Assembly (NCBI GenBank): GCA_014874385.1 | Contig: JACWAE010000048.1 | Span: 24,327 to 88,326, forward strand | DNA length: 64,000 bases | Reading direction: 5' to 3' | Origin: Dehalococcoidia bacterium | GTDB lineage: Bacteria > Chloroflexota > Dehalococcoidia > SZUA-161 | In this document: positions 37,162 through 45,858 of the stretch, piece by piece | How positions within the stretch are numbered: the stretch's first letter is position 1 | Layout of the letters: every line of letters begins with the position of its first letter | Notes under the pieces: model-generated | The model's database searches: none | What the model saw: only the letters and a program-made list of their open reading frames with translations | What the model was told of the DNA's origin: nothing | Translations under genes and position numbers: made by a program

Positions 37162-37626
37162 ATGTTGAAGAAAGTGTTGATCGGGACCGGGATAGCAGGG
37201 GCGCTTACAGCTGTGTTCTTCCTGGGGAGCCTTGCCCTGGGAACAGTTTTTGCTCAGACACCTGCAACACCGCCCCCTCCCCAAGCACAGGCTCAGGTCG
37301 ATGAGCAACAGCCTATGTACACTGGATCTATCCAGGTAAACGACAGCCAATACCAAGGCATGAGTGAGGCTAACGAGGCGGCTGCACTACAAAGTACAGC
37401 CACCATCACCAGCGCTCAGGCTGAAACGGCTGCTCTTGCTGTCAATCCAGGGACCACTGTTGTTAAGACAGGACTTGACAATGAAAATGGTGTGCTGGTT
37501 TACAGTGTGGAACTGAGCAACGGTATGGACGTCAAAGTAGACGCTGGTACTGGAAAAGTTCTCTACACGGAACAGGCTGGCAACGATGCTGCCGAGACAA
37601 CTGGTGCTGAGAATACGTCGCAGTAA
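37162..37626 (+). CDS. Secreted PepSY-domain protein
   Basis: A 154 aa protein with a signal peptide (about 1-31, cleavage likely after TVFAQ), a proline/glutamine-rich linker, and one PepSY domain (about 75-140) containing ITSAQAETAALAVNPGTTVVKTGLDNENG and VYSVELSNGMDVKVDAGTGKVL. It has an ideal ribosome site, AAAGGAGGTGAAAG. PepSY proteins bind or inhibit secreted peptidases. Position next to the two-component system suggests regulation by it. Confidence 0.85.
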   Translation: MLKKVLIGTGIAGALTAVFFLGSLALGTVFAQTPATPPPPQAQAQVDEQQPMYTGSIQVNDSQYQGMSEANEAAALQSTATITSAQAETAALAVNPGTTVVKTGLDNENGVLVYSVELSNGMDVKVDAGTGKVLYTEQAGNDAAETTGAENTSQ

Positions 37627-37659
37627 GAGGCTGTCGAAGACTAGATAATTTGAGGTGCA

Positions 37660-37693
37660 GAGAGGCCGGACAAATCGTGATGCCTGGCCTCTC
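37660..37693 (+). terminator. Hairpin after the PepSY gene
   Basis: GAGAGGCC (37660-37667) pairs with GGCCTCTC (37686-37693), with further GG/CC pairs inside, followed by CATTTCC. A probable but weakly U-tailed terminator. Confidence 0.5.
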
Positions 37694-37749
37694 CATTTCC
37701 ATCTGACAACTATACTCCACTCGAAATCTTGGTGGCGCAGTGAGAAACT

Positions 37750-37959
37750 TTGAAGATAACAAAGACGGCAACCACATTCACGGCTCTGACTCTAAGCGTA
37801 CTTCTACTAGTAAGCGTTTTCAATGGGTGCACCATAAACCCGCCACCCCCTTCTGGCGAAACTCTACTTTTTCAGGGATCAGGAGCAAGTCCAAAAGTGT
37901 CCATTAACCATCGTCTCAAAAGTACCATTAACGCTGACGTACAGGGGGAGACATGGTGA
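37750..37959 (+). CDS. Short putative lipoprotein
   Basis: A 69 aa frame from a TTG start. Residues 4-27 form a signal peptide ending in a lipobox-like VFNGC, followed by a short proline-rich stretch. The mature part is only about 43 residues and ends abruptly, so it may be the remains of a longer lipoprotein. No clear ribosome site and no recognisable domain. The 119 bp after it up to the DedA gene show nothing else. Confidence 0.4.
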   Translation: MKITKTATTFTALTLSVLLLVSVFNGCTINPPPPSGETLLFQGSGASPKVSINHRLKSTINADVQGETW

Positions 37960-38078
37960 ATTTACGCGAGTGCCCTCATGTTACTCTTGTCCACCCCAAC
38001 CCCACATTTGACGTTAGATATGCCATTCTGTTACACTGTCCTCCAACAAGTCAGAACTTGAACTACTAGAGCAATATA

Positions 38079-38696
38079 ATGCTGGATTTCATACATCACG
38101 TTTCGCAGGTTTTGGTCTGGCCTGGCGTGGTGCTCTTGATGGCGATTGAGAGCGCCTGTATCCCCTTGCCCAGCGAAATCATCATGCCCCTTGCGGGCTG
38201 GATGCTGATATCTGACAAAGGGTTAGGGCCTGAATATCTCGTCCTGGCCGGATTCTGCGGGGCTGTAGGCAATGTCATTGGCTCTTTGGTTGCCTACGAG
38301 GTCGGAGCCTGGGGCGGCCGCCCCTTCCTTTACCGTTGGGGCAAATACCTCCTCATCACACCCCACGATATCGAGCGTGCCGACCGCTGGTTCGACAGAT
38401 ACGGTGACCGCATAACCTTCTTATCAAGGCTGCTCCCGGTGGTACGCACCTTCATCAGCCTTCCCGCAGGGATTGCCAGAATGAAGATAGGAAAATTCGT
38501 CCTCTACGCCTTCCTCGGAGCCTTCCTCTGGTCTACAGGTCTGGCCTACGGGGGTTACCTGTTAGGGCAACACTGGGACAAAATCAGAGAAGCTATACGG
38601 CCCTTCGATTACCCCATCGTCGCGGTATTTTTAATATTGGTAGCCTTCTTTGTCTGGCGACGGCTCAGGGCGCTCCGCTCTACACCAGAAGCCTAG
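38079..38696 (+). CDS. DedA-family membrane protein
   Basis: A 205 aa protein of the DedA/SNARE-associated family, now linked to undecaprenyl-phosphate or other lipid flipping. SACIPLPSEIIMPLAGWM near the N-terminus, FDRYGDRITFLSRLLPVVRTFISLPAGIARM (about 106-136) and a C-terminal membrane helix are characteristic. It stands alone between the lipoprotein and etf genes and is followed by a hairpin repeat. Confidence 0.92.
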   Translation: MLDFIHHVSQVLVWPGVVLLMAIESACIPLPSEIIMPLAGWMLISDKGLGPEYLVLAGFCGAVGNVIGSLVAYEVGAWGGRPFLYRWGKYLLITPHDIERADRWFDRYGDRITFLSRLLPVVRTFISLPAGIARMKIGKFVLYAFLGAFLWSTGLAYGGYLLGQHWDKIREAIRPFDYPIVAVFLILVAFFVWRRLRALRSTPEA

Positions 38697-38708
38697 AATA
38701 TCCATAGA

Positions 38709-38738
38709 AGTAGGGGCGTTCGATTGAACGCCCCTACT
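38709..38738. repeat. REP-like palindrome, copy 1
   Basis: Perfect 13 bp arms around GATT (core GTAGGGGCGTTC and GAACGCCCCTAC) between the convergent DedA and etfA genes. Related copies lie at 40712 and 52917. It probably acts as a bidirectional terminator. Confidence 0.75.
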
Positions 38739-38760
38739 GATTGAATCCTCTGTTTAGTGA

Positions 38761-39762
38761 CTAACCTTTGAGCAGCTCTTTGACCTTGTTCATAAAGGGA
38801 GGCAGCACCTTCTTGTAATCGCCAACCACACCATAGCGGGCTACCTTGAAAATATTGGCCTCAGCGTCTTTGTTTATGGCTACAATGTTCTTCGCCCCAG
38901 AACACCCTGAGAGGTGCTGGCTTGCCCCTGATACTGCTACAGCGATATAAAGGGTGGGAGAGACAATCTTGCCTGTGAGCCCTATTTGCAGAGTAGCCGG
39001 CACCCATCCGTTGTCGCAAGGTGGTCGGCTTGCACCCAAAGCTCCACCCAGAAGCTTTGCCAGCTCTCTAAGCGGCGCGAAGTTATCGGGCCCACCCATT
39101 CCCCTGCCCCCACAGACAATCACATTGGCGTCTTCGAGCTTCACGCCCTCTACTTTTTCCTTCACTCGCTCCACAAACCTGGCTCTTATCTTTGAAGCGT
39201 CAAGTTTGGGATCGAAGCTAATAGTCTCGCCTTTGCGGGAATCGTTGCGCGCCAGGGGCTCCATAGTTTTCGGCCTGACGGTCGCCATCTGGGGCCGAGT
39301 TTTCTCGCAGACTATCTCAGCTAAGGCGCTGCCGCCATATACCGGCTTCGTCTGTACCATAAGCTTAGTCTGCGGATCAATCTTCAGGTCAAGGCAGTCC
39401 AGTGTAACACCAGTGCCCAATCTGAATGCCAGCCTCGGCGCCAAATCGCGCCCCATAGGAGTCTGACCAATTAGCAAGATATTGGGCTTGACCTCCTGGC
39501 AAAGCTTCTCTAGCGCACCTACGTAAGAATCAGTGACATAATCCTTGAGCAGAGGGCTTTCGATAACATACACCTTGTCCGCACCGAAGGCGATAGCATC
39601 CTTGGCTGCATCGCCGACCTTGTCCGCAAGGAGCACAGCCGACAACTGCTCACCAAGGCCATCGGCAAGCCTTCTTCCAGATCCAAGAAGTTCATAGGTT
39701 ATCGCAACTGGAGCGCAGTCCACGCACTCACCGACTATCATCACGCCTTTATTATCAGCCAT
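38761..39762 (-). CDS. etfA: Electron transfer flavoprotein subunit alpha
   Basis: A 333 aa ETF alpha. The C-terminal FAD-binding segment [27 protein letters not shown] and [27 protein letters not shown] is typical, and the N-terminal half has the beta-alpha fold with [23 protein letters not shown]. It accepts electrons from acyl-CoA-type dehydrogenases with EtfB. Gene order etfB-etfA, 33 bp apart. No dehydrogenase partner is nearby, so the physiological donor is unknown. Confidence 0.95.
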   Translation of the reverse strand: MADNKGVMIVGECVDCAPVAITYELLGSGRRLADGLGEQLSAVLLADKVGDAAKDAIAFGADKVYVIESPLLKDYVTDSYVGALEKLCQEVKPNILLIGQTPMGRDLAPRLAFRLGTGVTLDCLDLKIDPQTKLMVQTKPVYGGSALAEIVCEKTRPQMATVRPKTMEPLARNDSRKGETISFDPKLDASKIRARFVERVKEKVEGVKLEDANVIVCGGRGMGGPDNFAPLRELAKLLGGALGASRPPCDNGWVPATLQIGLTGKIVSPTLYIAVAVSGASQHLSGCSGAKNIVAINKDAEANIFKVARYGVVGDYKKVLPPFMNKVKELLKG

Positions 39763-39795
39763 CCGATTTACCTCCTTATCATCATGAGGAACAGC

Positions 39796-40596
39796 TTATA
39801 TAAGTTTGACTTCCCTTAGCTTGAGGGCCAGCTTGTTGGCCGTATCCTCCTCATTTTCGCCGGCAATAATCTCGCACTTTGACTCACGAACAGGGATGAA
39901 TAGCTTCAGCATACTGGTATGTCGTCCAGCGCCGCCGATCTTAGAGGCTTCGGCATTGATTTCCGTAGCGTTCCATACCGGGACCTTCTTCTTGGCAGCA
40001 GCCATGATACCCTTCAGAGGAGCGTATCTGGGCTCACCAAGCTCGTTGCTAACCGTGATCAGAGCAGGCATCGATACCTCAACTACTTCATAGCCATCGG
40101 GGAACGCCCGCTCCACCCTGGCCTTACCATCCTGGGCCTCGATCTTCTTGGCTAAGGTAACGCTGGGTATCCCCAGAAGCTCAGCGACCCCGGAGCCCAC
40201 CTGCCCCATATCAAAGTCACCGGCTTGCCTGCCACAGAAGATGAAGTCGAATTGTCCTATCTTCTTTATCGCTAGGGCCAGGACATAGGCAGTGGAGAAG
40301 CTGTCTGAGTCCTCGAAGGCAGGGTCATTGAGCAAAACCGCCTCATCAGCTCCCATAGCCAGAGTGTGCTTCAATATCTTCTCTGCTGTGGGAGTTCCCA
40401 TGCTGATGACCGTTACCTTGCCACCCTTGGCATCTTTCAAACGGAGAGCAGCTTCCACAGCCTGCTCATCGAAGGGACTTATCACCGGGGGTTTATCTTT
40501 AGCGGGAATTGCTCGCTTTGCTACAGGGTCGATAGCGAAAGCCGAAGCGGGGGTTTCAGGGTCGGGAATTTCCTTGACACAAACAATTGAATGCAC
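39796..40596 (-). CDS. etfB: Electron transfer flavoprotein subunit beta
   Basis: A 266 aa ETF beta with the N-terminal IVCVKEIPDPE, the AMP- or FAD-binding DFIFCGRQAGDFDMGQVGSGVAELLGIP (about 115-142) and the signature SMPALITVSNELGEPRYAPLKGIMAAAKK. Its GTG start has AGGGAAGAAG upstream. First gene of the etfBA pair. Whether it is bifurcating cannot be told by eye. Confidence 0.94.
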   Translation of the reverse strand: MHSIVCVKEIPDPETPASAFAIDPVAKRAIPAKDKPPVISPFDEQAVEAALRLKDAKGGKVTVISMGTPTAEKILKHTLAMGADEAVLLNDPAFEDSDSFSTAYVLALAIKKIGQFDFIFCGRQAGDFDMGQVGSGVAELLGIPSVTLAKKIEAQDGKARVERAFPDGYEVVEVSMPALITVSNELGEPRYAPLKGIMAAAKKKVPVWNATEINAEASKIGGAGRHTSMLKLFIPVRESKCEIIAGENEEDTANKLALKLREVKLI

Positions 40597-40711
40597 CTTC
40601 TTCCCTCCTTCTAAGCATGAAAATGGCTTTTGCTCCGGAGACTAGAGCAAAGCCGCATTAATCCGTCTAACATAATAACCTAGAGCCAATCGAGTGTCAA
40701 GGCAAATCAGT

Positions 40712-40738
40712 CGGGGGCGTTCAGCCAAACGCCCCTAC
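40712..40738. repeat. REP-like palindrome, copy 2
   Basis: GGGGCGTT and AACGCCCC (8 bp arms) followed by TAC; clearly related to the repeats at 38709 and 52917. It lies between the divergent etfB and cvpA genes, so here it is not a terminator of either. Confidence 0.65.
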
Positions 40739-40821
40739 ATTTTGAAGGCACCGGCTGCTCCAGACGATACCCACCCACACAGATTGGCATAGCATTATCG
40801 TTGTGTTAAGATAAGACAACT

Positions 40822-41556
40822 ATGAACTGGCTGGATGGACTTATCATCGTCTTCCTGGGCATCTGTGCGTTCATAGGCGCACGAAGGGGGCTGATAAGGA
40901 CCTTCTTCCCTCTGGCAGTAGTTGTTCTAGCTATCTTCGTGGCAGGACATTACTGCATTTCCGGTGAAAATTATTCAGGCTCCTGGATGAGCAGCCCCAA
41001 TCAGGCCAAGATTGCCGCCTTCGTCATTATTTTCATCCTGGTAATAGTAGCAGCGCTGCTATTTTTTTTGCTGCTGCGCAAGGGGATGGACATGCTGCTC
41101 AAAGGCAAAGCCGAGATGACGAATAGCGTTATCCCACTTATGGGAATCCTAATTGCTATAGCCCTGGCTGGATACTTCTACGGATCCGTAGCAGGCTGGC
41201 TATCCATATGGCTCGCCAGCCCCAGTCAGGCCGCAATGGCTGCCTTCCTTATCATATTCGTCCTGGCTGCAGCCGTAATAACCAAACTTTTGCTATCATT
41301 AGCATCCATGGTGGAAAAAGCTCCCTATGGCTCATTGGTGAACCAATTCAATAGCCTGGGCGGGACAATCCTAGGTTTAGCAATTGGGGGGGTGCTCTCC
41401 GCCACTCTTATCACCATAATCGCCAACTTCTACTACGCAAGCGTAGAAGCAACTATACGAAACTCCAGCCTTTCTTCCTTTCTCCTGAATAGCTTCCCTT
41501 TCGTGCTCCACATCCTTCCCAGAGAGTTTGATATCGTGCGCCAGCTTTTTAGCTGA
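40822..41556 (+). CDS. CvpA-like membrane protein with internal duplication
   Basis: A 244 aa protein made of two CvpA-like units. Residues 1-98 begin MNWLDGLIIVFLGICAFIGARRGLIRTFFPLA and stop after the second helix pair. Residues 99-244 repeat the same pattern (SVIPLMGILIAIALAG, then SPSQAAMAAFLIIF) and continue to a family C-terminus, LPREFDIVRQLFS. CvpA (colicin V production) proteins are poorly understood membrane proteins. The next gene is a one-unit paralogue. Confidence 0.75.
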   Translation: MNWLDGLIIVFLGICAFIGARRGLIRTFFPLAVVVLAIFVAGHYCISGENYSGSWMSSPNQAKIAAFVIIFILVIVAALLFFLLLRKGMDMLLKGKAEMTNSVIPLMGILIAIALAGYFYGSVAGWLSIWLASPSQAAMAAFLIIFVLAAAVITKLLLSLASMVEKAPYGSLVNQFNSLGGTILGLAIGGVLSATLITIIANFYYASVEATIRNSSLSSFLLNSFPFVLHILPREFDIVRQLFS

Positions 41557-41644
41557 GGGAAGACGTAGCGGCACGATTTGCATAAAACCTTCGATGTGTT
41601 AAAATGGAGAACAAAGCTCAATTATTAGAGGCAGGGGGGCAAGC

Positions 41645-42142
41645 ATGAATTGGCTTGACATCGTTATCATCGTCTTCCTGGCCATCACTACGTTCACCGG
41701 CTTAAGCAAGGGATTGATAAAAACCATCATCCCCCTGATAGGAATCATCCTGGGTGTAGTCCTGGCAGGACGCTTCTATGGGTCCGTAGCAGATTGGCTA
41801 TCCACCTGGCTCCACAGCCCCAGCCAGGCTAACATTGCTGGCTTCGCTATCATCTTCATAGCGGTTGTGATAGTATCGCTCATAATAGCTTCGCTGCTCA
41901 GCAAATTCCTCAGTCTGTTGCTTCTGGGCTGGGTCGATAAATTGGGAGGAGCGGCCCTGGGTTTCGTCATAGGCGGGTTTGTCTGCGGCGCTATTCTCAC
42001 CCTGATCACTAAGTACAACTTCCCGGGGATGGAAGGAACTGTTCACAACTCCAGACTCGCCTCCTTTTTCGTAGCTCACTTCAACATGGTGCTGCCTTTC
42101 CTTCCCAAAGAGTTCGATTCCGCGCGCCAGTTTTTCGGCTGA
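41645..42142 (+). CDS. CvpA-family membrane protein
   Basis: A 165 aa single-unit CvpA-like protein with four hydrophobic segments. It shares the N-terminus MNWLDxxIIVFL, the SPSQANIAGFAIIF segment and the C-terminus LPKEFDSARQFFG with the gene before it, so the two are tandem duplicates. Ribosome site GGGGGG before ATG. Function unknown beyond the family. Confidence 0.8.
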   Translation: MNWLDIVIIVFLAITTFTGLSKGLIKTIIPLIGIILGVVLAGRFYGSVADWLSTWLHSPSQANIAGFAIIFIAVVIVSLIIASLLSKFLSLLLLGWVDKLGGAALGFVIGGFVCGAILTLITKYNFPGMEGTVHNSRLASFFVAHFNMVLPFLPKEFDSARQFFG

Positions 42143-42255
42143 GGTGATTGCCATCTCCCTCGCCGAAGATTACAATGGGAGAGCAGAAAAACCACGGCTT
42201 CTACGTGCTTCATTTCATCATCGTTTCTCATTGAATTTATTATTGAGGGCAATCG

Positions 42256-42969
42256 GTGGAAGCACAACATTTACATAGCTGGCAGATGACACCTGACCAG
42301 GCTAAAACCGTACAGCGAGAGGTAGCAGTGATGGTTTGCAGAAGGAACGAGTTCGAGGCTGTTCGCTTGGTAGCTGGCGTGGACATCTCAGCACCCAATG
42401 CTGAGGGATTGGCCCAGGCAGCAGTTGTTGTCCTCAGCTATCCCGAGCTTGCGCCTGTGGAGAGAAAAGTTGTAACTAAAGAAGTAACGTTTCCCTACGT
42501 GCCCGGCCTTCTCTCATTCAGGGAATCGCCTCTAATTATAGCCGCCTGCGAGGAGTTAGAAGCCACCCCTGACCTGATTCTTGTGGATGGCCAGGGGATT
42601 GCCCATCCAAGGAGGCTGGGGCTGGCCTCGCATCTGGGCCTGCTCTGGGATAGACCGACTATAGGCTGCGCAAAGTCGCGGCTCTGCGGCGAACATAAGA
42701 TAGTGCCACCAGAGCCCGGCTCTTATGCTGAAATAACTGATAATGGCGAAGTGATAGGAGCAGTGCTCCGCACCAAGGCCGGTGTAGCCCCACTGTATAT
42801 ATCGATCGGGCATAAAGTAGACCTGGAAACAGCCGTATCATGGGTGCTTCGATGCTGCTGCGGCCAACGGCTGCCAGAGCCAACGAGGTTAGCACATCTG
42901 GCTGCCAGCGGTCACCTTGAAGCCCCAAAACCGATAAATACACAAGCACAAATGAGGCTTGGGATATAG
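42256..42969 (+). CDS. nfi: Endonuclease V
   Basis: Repairs deaminated bases by cutting near inosine. The 237 aa product has VAGVDIS with the first catalytic Asp (about 41), FPYVPGLLSFREsP with the catalytic Glu (about 87), and LVDGQGIAHPRRLGLASHLG with the next Asp. The wedge PYVPG motif is intact. GTG start. The C-terminal 25 residues are an ordinary tail. It stands just before prfB. Confidence 0.92.
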   Translation: MEAQHLHSWQMTPDQAKTVQREVAVMVCRRNEFEAVRLVAGVDISAPNAEGLAQAAVVVLSYPELAPVERKVVTKEVTFPYVPGLLSFRESPLIIAACEELEATPDLILVDGQGIAHPRRLGLASHLGLLWDRPTIGCAKSRLCGEHKIVPPEPGSYAEITDNGEVIGAVLRTKAGVAPLYISIGHKVDLETAVSWVLRCCCGQRLPEPTRLAHLAASGHLEAPKPINTQAQMRLGI

Positions 42970-43002
42970 GAGCTAAATTATAGCGCGCAAGAAGGTGTAA
43001 AA

Positions 43003-44104
43003 ATGGAAGAACAAAAGCTGAAATTAGAAGAGCTAAAAGGGCGCATCTCTAATATACTGGTGCGTCTTTGACGTAGCCGCTAAAGAAAAACAAATCGCCT
43101 TGCTTGAGCAGGAGACCGCCCGAGCCGATTTCTGGCAAGACCAGAGGAAGGCTCAGGAAACAATGCGCCACATCTCGCAATTGAAGGAACTTGCAGCCAC
43201 TTGGCGCAATCTGGAAAAAAGTGTTGCTGACCTCGAAGTACTGGTGGATTTGTCCGTTAGTGAGGGTGACCGTTCTCTGGAAGAGGAAATCCCCGCCGAA
43301 ATAGAGAGAATAGAGCATAGTCTCGAAGGGCTCGAATTCGAACTTCAACTCGGCGGCGAGTATGACCGCAGAGGGGCCATGCTGGCGGTACACGCTGGCG
43401 CCGGCGGTACTGAATCACAAGATTGGGCGCAGATGCTGCTCAGGATGTACCTGCGATGGGCGGAAAAGCGTGGCTACCAGACCGAAGTTATCGAGCTCTC
43501 CCCCGGTGAGGAGGCAGGGGTTAAAAGCGTTCTTATCGAGGTCAAGGGGGACTATTCTTACGGATACCTCAAGGGAGAGCGGGGGGTACACCGATTGGTC
43601 CGTATCTCACCTTTCGATGCTTCCCACAGCCGTCACACCTCCTTCGCCCTGGTGGAGGTTATGCCTGTCGTGGAGAGCAGCGTGGACATCAATATAGAGC
43701 CGGATGACGTCAGGGTCGATGTCTTTCGTTCCAGCGGACCCGGGGGACAGCATATGCAGAAAACAAGCAGCGCTGTCCGCTTAACTCACCTTCCTACCGG
43801 ACTCGTAGTGACCTGTCAAAATGAACGCTCCCAGTTTAGAAATAAGGACACTGCAATGAGAGTCCTCCGTTCGCGCTTACTGGAACTCGAGCTGGAGAAA
43901 AAAGCCAAGGAGCAAGTGAGGCTAAAAGGAGAGCACATCACCGCAGAATGGGGCAACCAGATACGCAGCTATGTACTTCACCCCTACAAAATGGTGAAGG
44001 ACCACCGCACAGGATATGAGACCAGCAACCCGGTAGCTGTCCTCGATGGCGATATTGATGAACTGCTCAAAGCATACCTGAGATCAACGGTAGAGAGCCG
44101 ATAA
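43003..44104 (+). CDS. prfB: Peptide chain release factor 2 (programmed +1 frameshift)
   Basis: The gene is in two frames: ATG at 43003 reads 22 codons to CTT then TGA (43069-43071), and the rest continues in the +1 frame from GAC at 43070, giving 366 aa. The slippery CTT-TGA-C is the classic RF2 autoregulatory site. The usual upstream AGGGGG is only a weak CTGGTG here. RF2 marks are present: the SPF tripeptide in RISPFDASHSRHTS and GGQ in SGPGGQHMQKTSSAVR. Low RF2 favours the frameshift, so the protein controls its own level. Confidence 0.95.
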
Positions 44105-44116
44105 AAAGATTTGCCC

Positions 44117-44704
44117 TTACTTGCCACCGCTCTGCCGCCATACATGATAAATGCGCTGCAAGGCAGTAAAATTGGATAGTACCGCTATTATCCACAGAAT
44201 CACTATCATCTGGTTAGCGATGAGTCCTATAGCCAGCAAGACTATCCTCTCAGTGCGGGTGAAAAGCCCCACCTCATCCTTAACACCCAGCCCCTCAGCT
44301 CTCGCCCTGGTATAGCTGGTTACCAATGAGCCCGTCAGAGCAGCACCTATCAGCACTATCTGGTGATATGAACCCTGGCTGGCATAATAGGCCAATAAGC
44401 CCAGAAACAGCGCTGCATCTGAGAAGCGGTCAAGACTGGAATCGAGGAAAGCACCGAACTTAGTGCTGCGCCCAGTGGCGCGAGCCAGCGCCCCGTCGAG
44501 GAAGTCAAGCGATGCCGAGAGGAGTACCAGGAAGCCACCTAAAAAAAAGCGGCCTGTAGATAATACCCAGGCCACAGCCAATACCGTTATAAAGCCAAAA
44601 ACAGTTAAAGCATTGGGACTTATCCCGGTTTTGGCCAGCAACATTGCTGGGAATTTGCTAACACGCTGCGCCAGGGTGTGACGAACCTTGGCAAGCACTG
44701 GCAA
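44117..44704 (-). CDS. CDP-alcohol phosphatidyltransferase, probable PI-phosphate synthase
   Basis: A 195 aa membrane enzyme with the family motif D-x2-D-G-x2-A-R-x8-G-x3-D-x3-D, seen as DFLDGALARATGRSTKFGAFLDSSLDR at about 66-92. Substrate is not fixed by the motif. The upstream neighbours are a GT4 glycosyltransferase and inositol-phosphate synthase, which makes inositol 1-phosphate the likely acceptor, as in actinobacterial PI-phosphate synthase. Its 5' end overlaps the end of the GT4 gene by about 47 bp, so a later start is possible. Confidence 0.8.
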   Translation of the reverse strand: MPVLAKVRHTLAQRVSKFPAMLLAKTGISPNALTVFGFITVLAVAWVLSTGRFFLGGFLVLLSASLDFLDGALARATGRSTKFGAFLDSSLDRFSDAALFLGLLAYYASQGSYHQIVLIGAALTGSLVTSYTRARAEGLGVKDEVGLFTRTERIVLLAIGLIANQMIVILWIIAVLSNFTALQRIYHVWRQSGGK

Positions 44705-45851
44705 TCTCCTTATTTACTGCCCCGGTGCGGCTCTGCAGCAACTTCTGGTAGTATTCCATCACCTTCCGGGCAACCACCTCCCAGCTATAATCCTTGGCTT
44801 TGAGCTTACCTTTCTCCCCCATCTTCTCCCGCATCGACTTATCCCGAAGCAGGCTCATGAGAGCACTAGCAAGTGCTTTTTCATCTTGAGGCTTTACTAA
44901 TAGCCCCTCGACGCCATGGCTAATAAGGTCAGCATAACCTGGGATATCTGAGGCAACAATTGGCTTACCGGTAGCCATCGCCTCCATCAAAACCATGCCG
45001 AAGCTCTCCCAGCCCGTAGCGGGGGAACAGCAGATATCAGCAGTACAGTAGTAACTAGGCAGGTCCTCGAAAGATACGTAACCAGCGAAAACGACGTCCT
45101 TCAAATTGCGTTTGGCAGCAATCCTTTCATACTTCTTTGATAAGCGAGTGGGAGGGCTCACGACGATGAGACGGCATTGGGGAAATTCCCTCTTTACACG
45201 CTCGTAAGCACCGAGCAAGTATTTGAATCCCTTCCTTTTCTCTACCCTGCCCACAAACAAGATATTCAGCTTATCGTCGCGGTATTTTTCTACAGGAGGC
45301 GCCTTATCCGTGAAGCGCTCCAGGTCTATACCATTGGGAATTATCACATAGTCTCCGGGGAAATATCTATTGACGAACTCCATCGCCGCCCTGGAGACCG
45401 CTATCTTGCCATCGAGCTTGTTCATCCACCTTTTGAGCAGCGGTTTCCATATAGTATAACCAAAGCTATTGCTGCGAGTGGCATGAAAAGTGCCGACAAT
45501 GAGCATTCCCTCTGCGTGGTGCAACACGGAGACCGCTAAAGCTGGCATCAGCGGCTCATGGATGTGCACCACATCGAACTTCTCCAACTCCAGCATCTTT
45601 TTAATACGATCTGAGAACATTAACATCGGCGACACGGGAGAACGGACTACTGAGCCGCTGGCGCGGATAGCCACAGGCTTCCCTATGACTATGGCGATCC
45701 CATTCTCTCGCGTCTTCTTGGGTTTCGAGGAGGGAGCGATTATCTTTACTTCATGTCCCATGCGGACGAAATTCTCCTCAAGAGAGGCAATATGGTTATT
45801 CACCCCGCCGGGGTAAGCATAATCATAAGGAGAAACCAGAGCTATTTTCAT
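44658..45851 (-). CDS. GT4 glycosyltransferase, PimA-like
   Basis: A 397 aa GT-B fold enzyme. The N-terminal MKIALVSPYDYAYPGGVNNHI, the central LNILFVGRVEKRKGFKYLLGAY and the C-terminal CCSPATGWESFGMVLMEAMATGKPIVASDIPGYADLI are GT4 marks, with the EX7E pair in the last. It resembles the phosphatidylinositol mannosyltransferase PimA in order and setting. ATG at 45851 has AAGGGA. It starts 7 bp after the inositol-phosphate synthase gene. Confidence 0.82.
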   Translation of the reverse strand: MKIALVSPYDYAYPGGVNNHIASLEENFVRMGHEVKIIAPSSKPKKTRENGIAIVIGKPVAIRASGSVVRSPVSPMLMFSDRIKKMLELEKFDVVHIHEPLMPALAVSVLHHAEGMLIVGTFHATRSNSFGYTIWKPLLKRWMNKLDGKIAVSRAAMEFVNRYFPGDYVIIPNGIDLERFTDKAPPVEKYRDDKLNILFVGRVEKRKGFKYLLGAYERVKREFPQCRLIVVSPPTRLSKKYERIAAKRNLKDVVFAGYVSFEDLPSYYCTADICCSPATGWESFGMVLMEAMATGKPIVASDIPGYADLISHGVEGLLVKPQDEKALASALMSLLRDKSMREKMGEKGKLKAKDYSWEVVARKVMEYYQKLLQSRTGAVNKEIASACQGSSHPGAAC

Positions 45852-45858
45852 GGTTCCC

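Noticed and set aside
43003..43099. prfB read as a broken gene
   Set aside because: The in-frame TGA in CTT-TGA-C is the known programmed frameshift of RF2, and both parts encode conserved sequence.
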